A stretch of DNA of 64,000 bases from Bacteroidota bacterium (GCA_023437225.1 JAEZGS010000011.1:248001-312000); one strand, 5' to 3'; shown: positions 25,604 to 35,196, counted from the stretch's first letter. Notes: a model not told the origin generated them from the sequence alone. Numbers and translations are program-made.

Positions 25604-25742
25604 AAGGAGTTAATTTGATACATAAAATGATCTGTTAATCCTTCCGCTTTTCATCGGTTGTTTGGAATGATGTTTGGTTGGAGGGAAAATATTTAGAAAC
25701 TTTACCCGTTACCGGAAAATGCTTAAGCTTTAATCTCATCAA

Positions 25743-28700
25743 ATGAAGAATGCCTTTCTTATCAGTTCCCTATTGACTCTTAGTGTTGTTACACAAGCGC
25801 AACAGACAAGGTATCTCAATGATCCCAATGCCACTTTTGAGCAGGCGAGAGATTATTTTCAAAAGGAACAATACAGTCTTGCATATCCCTTGCTAAAAGA
25901 TCTTGAACACTCTTTACGTGAATCGGATCGAAGCAACAGGGCATTGAATTACCAGGAGATCAGGTATTATACCACCGTTTGCGCATTGAAGCAAAATGAA
26001 GAGCGTGCTGCTTATCAGGCACAGGAATTCATTGACCTGGAAGATAACGCGCCACGTGTTCAACTGATGAGCTTTCACCTGGCGGATTATCATTTCAGAA
26101 ACCAGGATTACTCAAAAGCGATCACAGCATACGAAGCGGTTAACCCTGCCAATCTGAGCAATGAAGAGGTTGCTGATATGAAATTCAACCAGGGGTATTC
26201 CTATTTCACCGTTCAGCGTTTCGATCAGGCTAAGCCGCTGATGAACGCACTTAAGAGCGATGCGAAGAGCGAACATTATGCCGCGGCCAACTATTATTAT
26301 GGCTATATGGCATTTTATGATAAGAACTATCGCGATGCATTGCAGTCGTTTCGCGTTGTGGAAAAAGATGAAACTTATGGCAAGCTGGTTCCCTACTACA
26401 TCGCCACCATCATGTATACCCAGGAGGATAAGCAAAAGGCGTTACAGTATGCCAGGTCAAATGTAGATAAGGGTGGTCAGTTCTATGAGCGCGAAATGCG
26501 TCAATTGGTAGGACACGGTTTGTTTGAGCAAAAACAATATGCTGAAGCCATTCCATACCTGGAGGGGTACATCAAAACTGCTGAGAAAGTAAGAAGAGAA
26601 GACCTGTATGAACTTTCGTTTAGTTATTACCAGACAGGTCAGATTGATAAAGCGATCCAGGGCTTCAGGCAACTTGGAGGAAAGGAAGATTCACTTGCGC
26701 AAAATGCGATGTATCTTTTGGGAGATGCATATCTCAAGAAAGGCGAGAAAGCTAATGCAAGAAACGCATTCTTGTTCTGTTCCGCTAACAGCAGCAATCC
26801 GCAGCAGCGTGAGATATCAATGTTTCACTATGCTAAGCTTTCTTATGAATTAGGATACCAGGATGTTGCCTTATCGGAATTTCAGAAGTTCCTTCAAACT
26901 TATCCCAACTCAACATACTCACAGGAAGCTCAGGAATTACTGGTAGGAGTTCTTGCCAATACAAATAATTATAAAGATGCTTTGGAACTGATCGAGCGCG
27001 TTGGGGTGACTTCACCGGTTGCAAGACAGTTCTATGCTAAGATACTTGTGGGACGTGCGGCAGAATTGATCAATGATGGAATGCTGGTTGGAGCGAATGA
27101 ACTTCTTGCCAAAGCTGAGAAACATCCGGATAATAAACGTGTGCTGCCTTATATAAATTTCTGGAAAGGCGAGATCTCATACAGGCTTAACAGGATTGAT
27201 GATGCAATTCGATATTTCTATGAGTACCTTAATTCAGGCCTGACTGACGGCGAAGTGAATCCCACCAACGCAAGATACAATCTCGGTTATGCGTATCTTA
27301 AGAAAGAAAATTACAGACAGGCATTGGGATTCTTTGAGCAGGTTGTAAAAAATCCGCGTATCAATGCTACGCCATTGGAGCAGGATGCCTATGTAAGAAT
27401 TGCCGATTGTCATTATATGAACCGCGACTTTAAACGCGCACTTGCGATGTACGACAAAGTGCTTGATTATTCGTGGCCGGCTTCAGATTATGCAAGTTTT
27501 CAAAAGGCAATGATCGCAGGAATTAATAATGGAAAAGAAAAGATCAATTTGCTGAATGCTATCAGCAGAAGATATCCGCAGTCGTCTTTGATCGCTGATG
27601 CAAATATGGAGATCGCAAGTACATTGCTCTCAAACGAACAATATCGCGAAGCCATTCCCTATCTTAAAAATGTGCTTTCTGATCCTAATGCAGCATTAAA
27701 GCCGCGCGCTCATTTAAGACTTGGAATTGCTTATTATAATATTGAAAGTAATGCTGAAGCATTAAAGCAATACACCACGCTGCTGGAACAATATCCCAAT
27801 TCTGCGGAAGCGCAGGAGGGGCTTGAGAATGCGCGTGTCATTTTTGTTGAAGAAGGTCGATCTTCTGAATACGTAAACTTCGCACGATCGATAGGACAGG
27901 AAGTAACTTCTTCCCAGGAGGAACAGCTTGCGTATGAAGAAGCGGAAGTGCAATTCAACAATGGAAACTTTGCAGCGGCCGCCAAAAAGTTTGAAGATTA
28001 TCTTGTTCGATTCCCTGATGGAAAGAGAGCATTGGAAGCGCTTTATTATAAAAGCGAGATCTATCTAAATCAAAAAGAACTCGAAAAGGCTGTTGAAGGC
28101 TATGAAAAGCTTGCGGATCGTGTTCCCCATAAATTTGGTGAGAAGAGTTTACTTCAGGCGGCCCGCATCAATTTCTTTGATTTGAAAAATTATGAAGACG
28201 CAGAAAAGTATTTCCTGAAATTGAAAGATCATGCTTCGGGGCAGGAAACCAGGATGGAAGCGATGCGTGGTCTTTTAAGAAGCCAGTTCCAATTAAAAAA
28301 ATGGAACGAGGCGGTTCCTAATGCCAAAGACCTGCTGGACCAAAAAGGTACAGGTACCGATGATAAGGTGTTAGCCAATATGGTAATGGGCAAATACTAC
28401 CAGGAAAACAATCAATGTGACCAGGCCATTACAAGTTTCAGAACAGTGGCTTCATTGAGCAAGGCTGCATACGGTGCTGAAGCGCGATACCAGATCGCAC
28501 AATGTTTCTTTACCCAGAACAGGCTACCGGATGCGGAGAAAGCCGCATTCGAAGTTATCAATAAATCGGGCTCTTATGAAGAGTGGGTTACAAAGGCATA
28601 TATGCTCCTTGGTGATGTATACTTCAAACAGAAAGATTATTTCAACGCCAAGGCAACTTATCAGAGCGTTGTTGATAATGCGAAGGTTGAAGAGGTCCGT

Positions 28701-28772
28701 AAGGAAGCAGAACGCAAACTTCAAATCGTGACGGAAGAAGAAGGCCGTGACAGTAAGATTGAAAATCAATAA
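25743..28772 (+). CDS. Secreted or periplasmic TPR-repeat protein
   Basis: A 1009-residue protein with a signal peptide (KNAFLISSLLTLSVVTQAQ) and then almost continuous tetratricopeptide repeats to the end, visible as repeated patterns of A/G-Y-F and KY-x-A-x-P-Y/F at 34-residue spacing (for example DYSKAITAYEAVNP, DYFNAKATYQSVVD). Such solenoids are protein-binding scaffolds; in Bacteroidota large TPR proteins often work with outer-membrane complexes. The next gene, 21 bases downstream, encodes an outer-membrane barrel, so the TPR protein probably docks to it from the periplasm. I cannot name the complex. The ORF is preceded by 160 bases without a clear promoter. Confidence 0.88.
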   Translation: MKNAFLISSLLTLSVVTQAQQTRYLNDPNATFEQARDYFQKEQYSLAYPLLKDLEHSLRESDRSNRALNYQEIRYYTTVCALKQNEERAAYQAQEFIDLEDNAPRVQLMSFHLADYHFRNQDYSKAITAYEAVNPANLSNEEVADMKFNQGYSYFTVQRFDQAKPLMNALKSDAKSEHYAAANYYYGYMAFYDKNYRDALQSFRVVEKDETYGKLVPYYIATIMYTQEDKQKALQYARSNVDKGGQFYEREMRQLVGHGLFEQKQYAEAIPYLEGYIKTAEKVRREDLYELSFSYYQTGQIDKAIQGFRQLGGKEDSLAQNAMYLLGDAYLKKGEKANARNAFLFCSANSSNPQQREISMFHYAKLSYELGYQDVALSEFQKFLQTYPNSTYSQEAQELLVGVLANTNNYKDALELIERVGVTSPVARQFYAKILVGRAAELINDGMLVGANELLAKAEKHPDNKRVLPYINFWKGEISYRLNRIDDAIRYFYEYLNSGLTDGEVNPTNARYNLGYAYLKKENYRQALGFFEQVVKNPRINATPLEQDAYVRIADCHYMNRDFKRALAMYDKVLDYSWPASDYASFQKAMIAGINNGKEKINLLNAISRRYPQSSLIADANMEIASTLLSNEQYREAIPYLKNVLSDPNAALKPRAHLRLGIAYYNIESNAEALKQYTTLLEQYPNSAEAQEGLENARVIFVEEGRSSEYVNFARSIGQEVTSSQEEQLAYEEAEVQFNNGNFAAAAKKFEDYLVRFPDGKRALEALYYKSEIYLNQKELEKAVEGYEKLADRVPHKFGEKSLLQAARINFFDLKNYEDAEKYFLKLKDHASGQETRMEAMRGLLRSQFQLKKWNEAVPNAKDLLDQKGTGTDDKVLANMVMGKYYQENNQCDQAITSFRTVASLSKAAYGAEARYQIAQCFFTQNRLPDAEKAAFEVINKSGSYEEWVTKAYMLLGDVYFKQKDYFNAKATYQSVVDNAKVEEVRKEAERKLQIVTEEEGRDSKIENQ

Positions 28773-28793
28773 TCCACCCATCAAGTAATAACG

Positions 28794-30434
28794 ATGACTA
28801 TCAAAGGAATTATTATTAGTACGCTGATCGTTACAGTTGGATTGAGTGCAACCGCACAGGATACTTCGAAAAGACGAACAATAGAGATTACGTCGGCATT
28901 CAAACCCGTATTGCGGGAGGCGGCGAAAGTGAACTTCAATGCAAGCGCCCCTCAAACTGATACCACACGCCCTGCGTTGAATTACAGCCTGCCAACAGAA
29001 AACCTTGTTTTCGTATATCAGCCGGGGGAGTTGAAGCCACTTGCATTTAAGCCCGATACAAGCAGTTCATGGCCCTTGTCGAACTATATAAAAGTCGGCT
29101 TTGGTAACGTGCACCAACCATTTGTGAAAGCGGGTTTCAGCTTCGGTGATGGCGAGCGAACGTTTTATAACATCTTCGCCGATCATTTTACATCAAAGGG
29201 CAAGTTGAGCAATCAAAAGCATAGCTATAGCCGGGTTGGTGCAAATGCTACTTATAAAACAGCGAAAGATCTGGAGTGGAATGGAGGCATAGGGTTTACC
29301 AATAACGACTACTTCCTATATGGTGCACCGGATACGCTGCCGCTAACCAAGGAAGATCTCAAACAGAAATTTCAATCGATCGACGCAAACATTGCTCTTC
29401 GGAATATCACACCAACAGAATTTGGATTAACCTATGAACCGAGTCTCAGAATAAGCGTGTTTGCCGATAAGCATTCAAGAAAAGGATCCGAAGCAAATTC
29501 TGTATTAAATGTCCCTGTTACAAAAACGCTTGGAAAAACAACTGATTTCCGGCTTGCTGTGAATGCAGATCTGACAAACTACCGTCGCGAGAATCTGGAG
29601 TCGATCAATAATAATATATTCCAGATTCAGCCGGGGCTGCAATTTAAAACACCAAACTTTTATCTGCATGCTGGCCTTACACCTTCATGGGATAATGGTG
29701 TTTTTAAAATGCTTCCAAATCTGATGGCAGACATTACCACCAGTGATCAGCGTTTTACGTTGCAGGTGGGTTGGATCGGTTATTACAATAAAGGAAGTTA
29801 TCAGCGTTTTGCTTCCATAAATCCATGGCTGGCACAACCGGATTCGTTGATGAATGATCGTGTCAACGAAATCTATGCAGGTATCAAAGGCTCTGCAAGT
29901 AATCATTTCAGCTATTCTGCCAAAGTGGGCTTGCAGAAGCATCATGATATCGGTTTATTCGTGAATAACACCATCGATCAAAAAGATTTCGTGTTGCGCT
30001 ACGAACCGGAACTTACCATCGTCAATTCACATGCTGAAGCACAATACACCGTAGGTGAGCAATTCACTGCCAAAGCAGCGATTGATATTCGTTCTTTTAC
30101 AAAACAAAAGAAGGAGATCGCCGCCTGGGGATTGCTGCCTTTGGAATTCAGCGCATCAATGCGCTGGCAGCTCATGAAGGACCTGTACGTGAACTCCGAA
30201 CTATGGGCTTTTGACGGAGCCCGGTATATGGGGCTTTCCGGTGAGACATATAAGGGTGAAACAGGTTTTGATCTAAACGCAGGTGTTGAATTCAGGGTCC
30301 TCAAAAACCTCAACCTTTGGGTACAATTCAATAACATACTGAACAACAACTACGAAAGATGGCACAGGTATGAAGTTTTTGGTTTCAACGTATTGGGAGG
30401 CATCGTCTACTCTTTCAATAATCCAAAGCTTTAA
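28794..30434 (+). CDS. Outer-membrane beta-barrel protein (TonB-receptor-like barrel)
   Basis: A 546-residue protein with signal peptide (ending SATAQ) and no recognisable plug domain. The first about 75 mature residues are Pro/Thr-rich; the rest is alternating amphipathic strands such as YIKVGFGNVHQPFVKAGFSF, SRVGANATYKT and NLNLWVQFNNIL ending with an aromatic-containing strand (NVLGGIVYSFNNPKL). The final part resembles TonB-dependent receptor barrels, and databases may label it so, but no TonB box or plug is visible. It is co-transcribed with the TPR scaffold upstream. The combination suggests a two-part outer-membrane assembly of unknown function. Confidence 0.75.
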   Translation: MTIKGIIISTLIVTVGLSATAQDTSKRRTIEITSAFKPVLREAAKVNFNASAPQTDTTRPALNYSLPTENLVFVYQPGELKPLAFKPDTSSSWPLSNYIKVGFGNVHQPFVKAGFSFGDGERTFYNIFADHFTSKGKLSNQKHSYSRVGANATYKTAKDLEWNGGIGFTNNDYFLYGAPDTLPLTKEDLKQKFQSIDANIALRNITPTEFGLTYEPSLRISVFADKHSRKGSEANSVLNVPVTKTLGKTTDFRLAVNADLTNYRRENLESINNNIFQIQPGLQFKTPNFYLHAGLTPSWDNGVFKMLPNLMADITTSDQRFTLQVGWIGYYNKGSYQRFASINPWLAQPDSLMNDRVNEIYAGIKGSASNHFSYSAKVGLQKHHDIGLFVNNTIDQKDFVLRYEPELTIVNSHAEAQYTVGEQFTAKAAIDIRSFTKQKKEIAAWGLLPLEFSASMRWQLMKDLYVNSELWAFDGARYMGLSGETYKGETGFDLNAGVEFRVLKNLNLWVQFNNILNNNYERWHRYEVFGFNVLGGIVYSFNNPKL

Positions 30435-30459
30435 GAGGTTTTTTTATTCAATATAAATA

Positions 30460-31107
30460 TTGTTGCTTCGCAGAGAAATTTATGAGGCGATGATCGAAGT
30501 GCTTAAAAGTTACCTGGTTCAGAACAGAAGCATCAGCATTCCCGGGCTCGGCACCATCCTGGTTGACAGGTTGCCGGCCCAATCCGATATTGCTAACAGA
30601 AGTATTCGCCCACCTGTTTATCAATTTAGATTCGATAAATATTTTGACGCACCGGATAAGGATTTCTTTACTTTTCTTGCAGCGCAAAAGCAGATTGCAG
30701 ACTTTGAAGCAATCAAAATATACAACGAATGGGCATACGAATTTAGAAATCGTATCCGCGCCGAGCAGTCGGTGGTTTGGGACGGGGTAGGTGTTTTGCA
30801 CCAGGATGCCTCAGGAGAGATTTTGTTTGAGCCTGCAGAAACGGCTACACCGCATCTATTCCCGGTTAAAGCTGATCGGGTGATCCGAACTGACGCCGCA
30901 CATGCGATGATTGTTGGGGACAAAGAGACAACAAGCACCCGGATGACAGAATATCTAAGTGAAGAAAGTCCCCGCAAAACAAATCGCTGGGTCATCGCTG
31001 CTGTGATCATTGCCCTGGTTGCAATGGCACTGATCTTCTTCAGATTTAATATTGCCGGTTTTAATATTGAAGCTACTTCGAACCAGCAAAAGGTGAATAC
31101 GCGATAA
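30460..31107 (+). CDS. CCDC81-type HU-domain membrane protein
   Basis: A 215-residue protein. Residues 1-110 match the bacterial HU-CCDC81 pattern: a helical start (REIYEAMIEVLKSYLVQN), the turn SISIPGLGTILVD, and a second repeat with FFTFLAAQKQIADFEAIKIYNEWAYEF. A single transmembrane helix lies near the C-terminus (VIAAVIIALVAMALIFF). Relatives often carry a C-terminal SPOR domain that binds peptidoglycan; here the protein ends about 17 residues after the helix, so SPOR is missing. The start is TTG 30460 or 30463; the next ATG (30490) would remove the first helix. It sits 25 bases after the barrel gene. Confidence 0.72.
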   Translation: MLLRREIYEAMIEVLKSYLVQNRSISIPGLGTILVDRLPAQSDIANRSIRPPVYQFRFDKYFDAPDKDFFTFLAAQKQIADFEAIKIYNEWAYEFRNRIRAEQSVVWDGVGVLHQDASGEILFEPAETATPHLFPVKADRVIRTDAAHAMIVGDKETTSTRMTEYLSEESPRKTNRWVIAAVIIALVAMALIFFRFNIAGFNIEATSNQQKVNTR

Positions 31108-31108
31108 G

Positions 31109-31996
31109 ATGATCCATTACAATAAGTGCCCTTTCTGCGAATCGACTGAAATACGTCATCACCTCTACGCAATAGACCACACAGTAAGTAAGAGGCAATT
31201 CTCAATATGGTCCTGCCTTTCATGCACGGGAATGTTTACGCAGGATGTTCCTTCTGAAGATGAGATCGGTCAGTATTATCGGTCGGACAATTACATATCA
31301 CATACAAATACTTCAGAAGGAATTGTCAACACTTTATATCATCGCGTAAGAAAAATAACGCTTGAGCAGAAGAGAAAACTTCTTGCAAAAATCACAAAGA
31401 AAAATACCGGAACATTACTGGACATTGGTGCTGGTACCGGTTCGTTTGCATCACATATGAAGTCGGCAGGCTGGAACGTAACCGCCCTCGAGCCCGACAG
31501 TCATGCACGTCAGGTAGCATTTCAAACAAACAACATACACCTGTTGCCATCAGAGGATCTTTTCAAATTGAATGCATCAACTTATGATGTTATTACAATG
31601 TGGCATGTGCTGGAGCATGTGCATCGGCTGCATGAATATATCGACCAGTGCAAAAAGCTCCTCCTGCCCAACGGTAAGCTCGTAGTTGCGGTTCCGAACT
31701 TCACATCTAAGGATGCGTTGCATTATCAGCAATACTGGGCCGCTTATGATGTGCCGAGGCACTTATATCATTTTTCACCGGAGGCAATGAAACAGCTAAT
31801 GAGCCGACATGGCCTGAGTATACGAAGGATCAAACCAATGTGGTTTGATAGTTTTTATGTGAGTATGCTAAGCGAGCAATACAGGAGCGGACGATCCAAC
31901 CTGCCCGGGGCCCTTGCGCAGGGACTTTCATCAAACCTTGGAGCTCTGACAAAACGAAAAACTGCCAGCTCTCTCATCTACATTATTGAAGCCTGA
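31109..31996 (+). CDS. Class I SAM-dependent methyltransferase with zinc-ribbon-like N-terminus
   Basis: A 295-residue protein. The N-terminus has CPFC and, 29 residues later, CLSC, a likely zinc-binding pair. The SAM-binding motif I is LLDIGAGTGSFA, followed by an acidic strand VTALEPDS and MWHVLEHVH. This layout is common in methyltransferases of surface-polysaccharide and lipid-modifying pathways. Substrate unknown. It begins one base after the HU-CCDC81 stop, so it is the last gene of that operon. Its last 14 bases overlap the 3' end of the convergent glutaminyl cyclase gene. Confidence 0.87.
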   Translation: MIHYNKCPFCESTEIRHHLYAIDHTVSKRQFSIWSCLSCTGMFTQDVPSEDEIGQYYRSDNYISHTNTSEGIVNTLYHRVRKITLEQKRKLLAKITKKNTGTLLDIGAGTGSFASHMKSAGWNVTALEPDSHARQVAFQTNNIHLLPSEDLFKLNASTYDVITMWHVLEHVHRLHEYIDQCKKLLLPNGKLVVAVPNFTSKDALHYQQYWAAYDVPRHLYHFSPEAMKQLMSRHGLSIRRIKPMWFDSFYVSMLSEQYRSGRSNLPGALAQGLSSNLGALTKRKTASSLIYIIEA

Positions 31997-32774
31997 TCTC
32001 GTACAATGCCGGCCATTTTTTTCCGGTAACATAGATTTTCTTGCTCACGGAATCATATGCGATACCATTTAGGAAATCGATCTGTGGATCAGTAGCCTGC
32101 ATTTCCTGTTGAAGTTTTTTCAGATCAAGTTTTCCAATTACGGAACCTGTGGAAGGATCGATCTTCAAAACATATGATGTCTGCCATTGATTTGCGTAGA
32201 TGTATCCTTCGATGTATTCCAGTTCATTTAAATTCGGAACCGGACCGTAATTATCTGTAACGGAAAGGGTCTTTACATGCGTAACAGGATCGGGTGTAAA
32301 ATAAAACAGGTTGCTGCTCCCATCACTCATGATCAGGTACTGCCCATCATTGGTAAGGCCCCAGCCTTCGGTGGGGTAAGTAAACTGTCCGATTTTTTTG
32401 AAAGTAACCGGATCATAAATGAACCCGATCTTGCTTTGCCAGGTTAAATGGTAAAGCTTACCATTAAGTATGGTAATGCCTTCGCCGAAATACTGACCGG
32501 GTAAATTCACCTTCTTATCAATAACTCCGGTTTCCAGGTCCAGCGGTCCCAGCCAGCTTGTATTTGGCATACCTGTACTTTCCAGCAGTGTACCATTTTC
32601 AACTATGAGTCCCTGCGTGAACGAAGCGGTATCATGCGGATATTTATTAACCACCTGATACATAATATTCGGAATGGCGTTCGCGCTGGTATCCATCGAT
32701 TCGTCATTTGTATCTGATGAATTACAGGATAAAAACAATGCCGTGCTAAGAAAAACGACCAATAATTGCTTCAT
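31983..32774 (-). CDS. Glutaminyl-peptide cyclotransferase lipoprotein
   Basis: A 263-residue protein with a lipoprotein signal (LFLSC, Cys17) and a five-blade beta-propeller of the plant/bacterial glutaminyl cyclase type: YPHDTASFTQGLIVENGTLLESTG, GQYFGEGITIL, LTWQSKIGFIYD, YPTEGWGLTNDG and NELEYIEGYIYANQW. These enzymes convert N-terminal Gln to pyroglutamate on exported proteins. Many Bacteroidota signal peptides leave an N-terminal Gln (as in several proteins here), so a periplasmic role in capping such termini is reasonable. It shares 14 bases with the convergent methyltransferase gene. Confidence 0.92.
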   Translation of the reverse strand: MKQLLVVFLSTALFLSCNSSDTNDESMDTSANAIPNIMYQVVNKYPHDTASFTQGLIVENGTLLESTGMPNTSWLGPLDLETGVIDKKVNLPGQYFGEGITILNGKLYHLTWQSKIGFIYDPVTFKKIGQFTYPTEGWGLTNDGQYLIMSDGSSNLFYFTPDPVTHVKTLSVTDNYGPVPNLNELEYIEGYIYANQWQTSYVLKIDPSTGSVIGKLDLKKLQQEMQATDPQIDFLNGIAYDSVSKKIYVTGKKWPALYEIRLQ

Positions 32775-32791
32775 GTTTTTTTGCTATGCTT

Positions 32792-32799
32792 CAAAAATA
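32792..32799 (-). promoter_or_regulatory. -7 element upstream of glutaminyl cyclase gene
   Basis: TATTTTTG on the minus strand (32799-32792) matches TAnnTTTG exactly, predicting a start near 32785 and a short leader. The matching upstream TTG is not evident. Confidence 0.4.
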
Positions 32800-33006
32800 C
32801 CAAATAGCGTAAACTATAGATAACTGAGGTTCGATTTTAAGTTTTTGATTTTGTTGTTTGCACTTTTTTCTGTTGTTTTACCATACCAATCCTTTGATAC
32901 ATCCCCCAACACCTCGACTAACCTCTCCGCAAACTGTTCAAAGTCCGTATGAATTCCACTTCCATGCTTTCCTATGTAGCACCGTACACCTTGAATGTTG
33001 CTACCC

Positions 33007-34254
33007 ATGCGGAATCTCTTTCTTGCAATCACATTATTGTTCACTTATATCGCGTCTGCACAAAAGAACTGTGCATCTACCGACTATCTGCATCTTCAGT
33101 TGAAGGAAGATGCGGGTTTAGCCGCGAAGTTGGCATCCCAGGAAGAATACATAAGTAAACGGATACAGTCGCAGCAACGCACATTTGGCATTGAAGGATC
33201 ATATATCCCGGCACCAGCTGTTATAAGAATTCCGGTGGTAGTTCATGTTTTATATAATTCTGCTGCTCAAAACATTAGCGATGCGCAGATCCACTCCCAG
33301 CTAAAAGCATTGAACGAGGATTATCGCAAAAAAAATGTCGATATCTCGAAGGTTCCTGAAATATACCATCACCTTGCCGCTGATTGTTCGATCGAATTCG
33401 TGCTTGCGAAGCAGGATCCCTCGGGTAAGCCAACTACCGGCATTGTGCGCAGGCAAACCCCGATACAGGTTTTTGGACTTGATGATCGCATCAAATTTTC
33501 ATCGCTTGGCGGTGACGATGCATGGGACAGTCAATCCTATCTGAACATCTGGACCGGCAACCTTGCCGGTGGTCTTATCGGGTATTCCAGTCCTATTGGT
33601 GGATCGGCACAAAAAGACGGTGTGGTTATTCGCTATGATGCGTTTGGAACAACAGGCAACCTTCGCGCTCCGTTTAATAAAGGCAGAACCGCAACCCATG
33701 AAATTGGCCACTGGCTTGGACTTTTTCATATATGGGGCGATGAATACTGTGGTGACGATAAAGTAGAAGATACGCCCCCTCAACATACAGCCAGCCGAGG
33801 TTGTCCGTCTGTACTCACTACCTCCTGCAACAATAATGGCAACATGTTCATGAATTTCATGGACCTTACCAATGATGAGTGCATGAATATGTTTACTGCA
33901 GGTCAGCGAAAAAGAATGCGCGCGGCTTTCGATCCCGGGGGACCACGAACGGCTCTGCTTGAGTCACTGGGTGCTGTGTCCGTAAACGGTGATACTGAGC
34001 ATGGAATTCCTTCCGAGGAGCCTTCCCTTGTGCAAACGAACCTGTACCCAAATCCAGCCAGGGATGTAATTTATTTAAGCGTGGATTCACAAATAGGTAC
34101 AGTGATCAAAGTGACTGACCGTTTAGGGCAGTTGCAGCTTCAGGCGCGTGTTCGTGCTGATGTTCACACAATCAATATTTCAACTCTCAAACCGGGCGTC
34201 TACTTCATATCAGGAATTCCCGGACAGCCATCTGTCCGTTTTGTAAAACTGTAA
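33007..34254 (+). CDS. M43-type zinc metalloprotease with T9SS sorting domain
   Basis: A 415-residue secreted protease: signal peptide (RNLFLAITLLFTYIASAQ), prodomain-like region, catalytic domain with zinc motif HEIGHWLGLFH and a downstream Met-turn near MFMNFMDLTND, as in pappalysin-like (M43) enzymes. The C-terminal 75 residues (NLYPNPARDVIYLS through LKPGVYFISG) form a type A T9SS sorting domain, so the protein is exported through the type IX system and probably attached to the cell surface or released. The ATG at 33007 begins the signal peptide cleanly; the one at 32995 adds four residues. Substrates are unknown. Confidence 0.93.
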   Translation: MRNLFLAITLLFTYIASAQKNCASTDYLHLQLKEDAGLAAKLASQEEYISKRIQSQQRTFGIEGSYIPAPAVIRIPVVVHVLYNSAAQNISDAQIHSQLKALNEDYRKKNVDISKVPEIYHHLAADCSIEFVLAKQDPSGKPTTGIVRRQTPIQVFGLDDRIKFSSLGGDDAWDSQSYLNIWTGNLAGGLIGYSSPIGGSAQKDGVVIRYDAFGTTGNLRAPFNKGRTATHEIGHWLGLFHIWGDEYCGDDKVEDTPPQHTASRGCPSVLTTSCNNNGNMFMNFMDLTNDECMNMFTAGQRKRMRAAFDPGGPRTALLESLGAVSVNGDTEHGIPSEEPSLVQTNLYPNPARDVIYLSVDSQIGTVIKVTDRLGQLQLQARVRADVHTINISTLKPGVYFISGIPGQPSVRFVKL

Positions 34255-34349
34255 GTTTACAGCTGGTCAATTTTGTTGCTTAATGCCTATATTGTAATCC
34301 AATCAATTGCATTATATCACCAAACAACCTGCAAAAAAACTTTTCTGTT

Positions 34350-35177
34350 ATGAGAAAATTTCTCGTTCCAACTGATTTTTCAGAAACTTCCAAGAATGCC
34401 GCGCGTTACGCTGTTGAGCTGGCATCAGCAATACCAGACTCCATGATCGTATTGTATAACGCATTCGACAAAGTATCCTATGGGTCTGATGGATCGCCTT
34501 TAAGTGAAGACGAAGATGACCGTCGCACCATACTTGAGCAGGCGTTGAAAAATATGGAAATTGAATTGCACACCATATCAAACATTAAGATCGAATACGT
34601 TGCCGAAGTAGGGACCAATCTTGTGGAGAATATGGCAAGGTATGTGAAATATTATGGTATCAGTGCTGTTATCATGGGCATTACGGGGGCTACAAGGCTC
34701 GAGCAGATCTTCATTGGAAGCAATACATTAAATTTTGTGAACGAAGGAGTTTGCCCGGTGTTGATCATTCCTCCGAATGCTAAATTTGAGAAGATAGAAA
34801 ATGTGATGTTCATCAGTGATTTCAAAAATGTGGAATACACAACACCTATTACTTCTATCAAGAATATTCTGAACATCTTCAATCCGACCTTGCATATTGT
34901 AAATGTGGACAGTGAGCACTATGTAGAACTCACCGATGAATATCGCAGGGAAAGAAATAAACTGGAGAGTTTGTTCGCAGAATTCTCACCTCAATTCTCT
35001 TTTATTCGTCTGTATGATTTTTTAGATGCGATCAATAGTTTTTCAAGCGATCGTGACATTGATCTTATCATAACGGTTCCGAGGAAACATTCCATTATTT
35101 CAGGATTGTTCAGAACCAGCCATACAAAAAAGCTTGTTTATCACAGCCACATTCCGATACTTGCCGTTCATGAATAA
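34350..35177 (+). CDS. Universal stress protein, double UspA domain
   Basis: A 275-residue protein. The first Usp domain (1-143) starts FLVPTDFSETSKNAARYAVELA and ends with GITGATRLEQIFIGSNTLNFV then CPVLIIPP, showing the G-x2-G-x9-G-S/T ATP-binding pattern. The second half (from about 150, NVMFISDFKNV) is a degenerate Usp domain ending RTSHTKKLVYHSHIPILAVHE. Tandem Usp proteins bind ATP and help survival in starvation or stress; the precise role is unknown. It is followed by a terminator hairpin shared with the convergent desaturase. Confidence 0.9.
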   Translation: MRKFLVPTDFSETSKNAARYAVELASAIPDSMIVLYNAFDKVSYGSDGSPLSEDEDDRRTILEQALKNMEIELHTISNIKIEYVAEVGTNLVENMARYVKYYGISAVIMGITGATRLEQIFIGSNTLNFVNEGVCPVLIIPPNAKFEKIENVMFISDFKNVEYTTPITSIKNILNIFNPTLHIVNVDSEHYVELTDEYRRERNKLESLFAEFSPQFSFIRLYDFLDAINSFSSDRDIDLIITVPRKHSIISGLFRTSHTKKLVYHSHIPILAVHE

Positions 35178-35196
35178 TTTTACACACATAAACAAC

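Noticed and set aside
28794..30434. Calling the barrel a full TonB-dependent receptor
   Set aside because: No TonB box or plug domain is visible and the length is short for the family.
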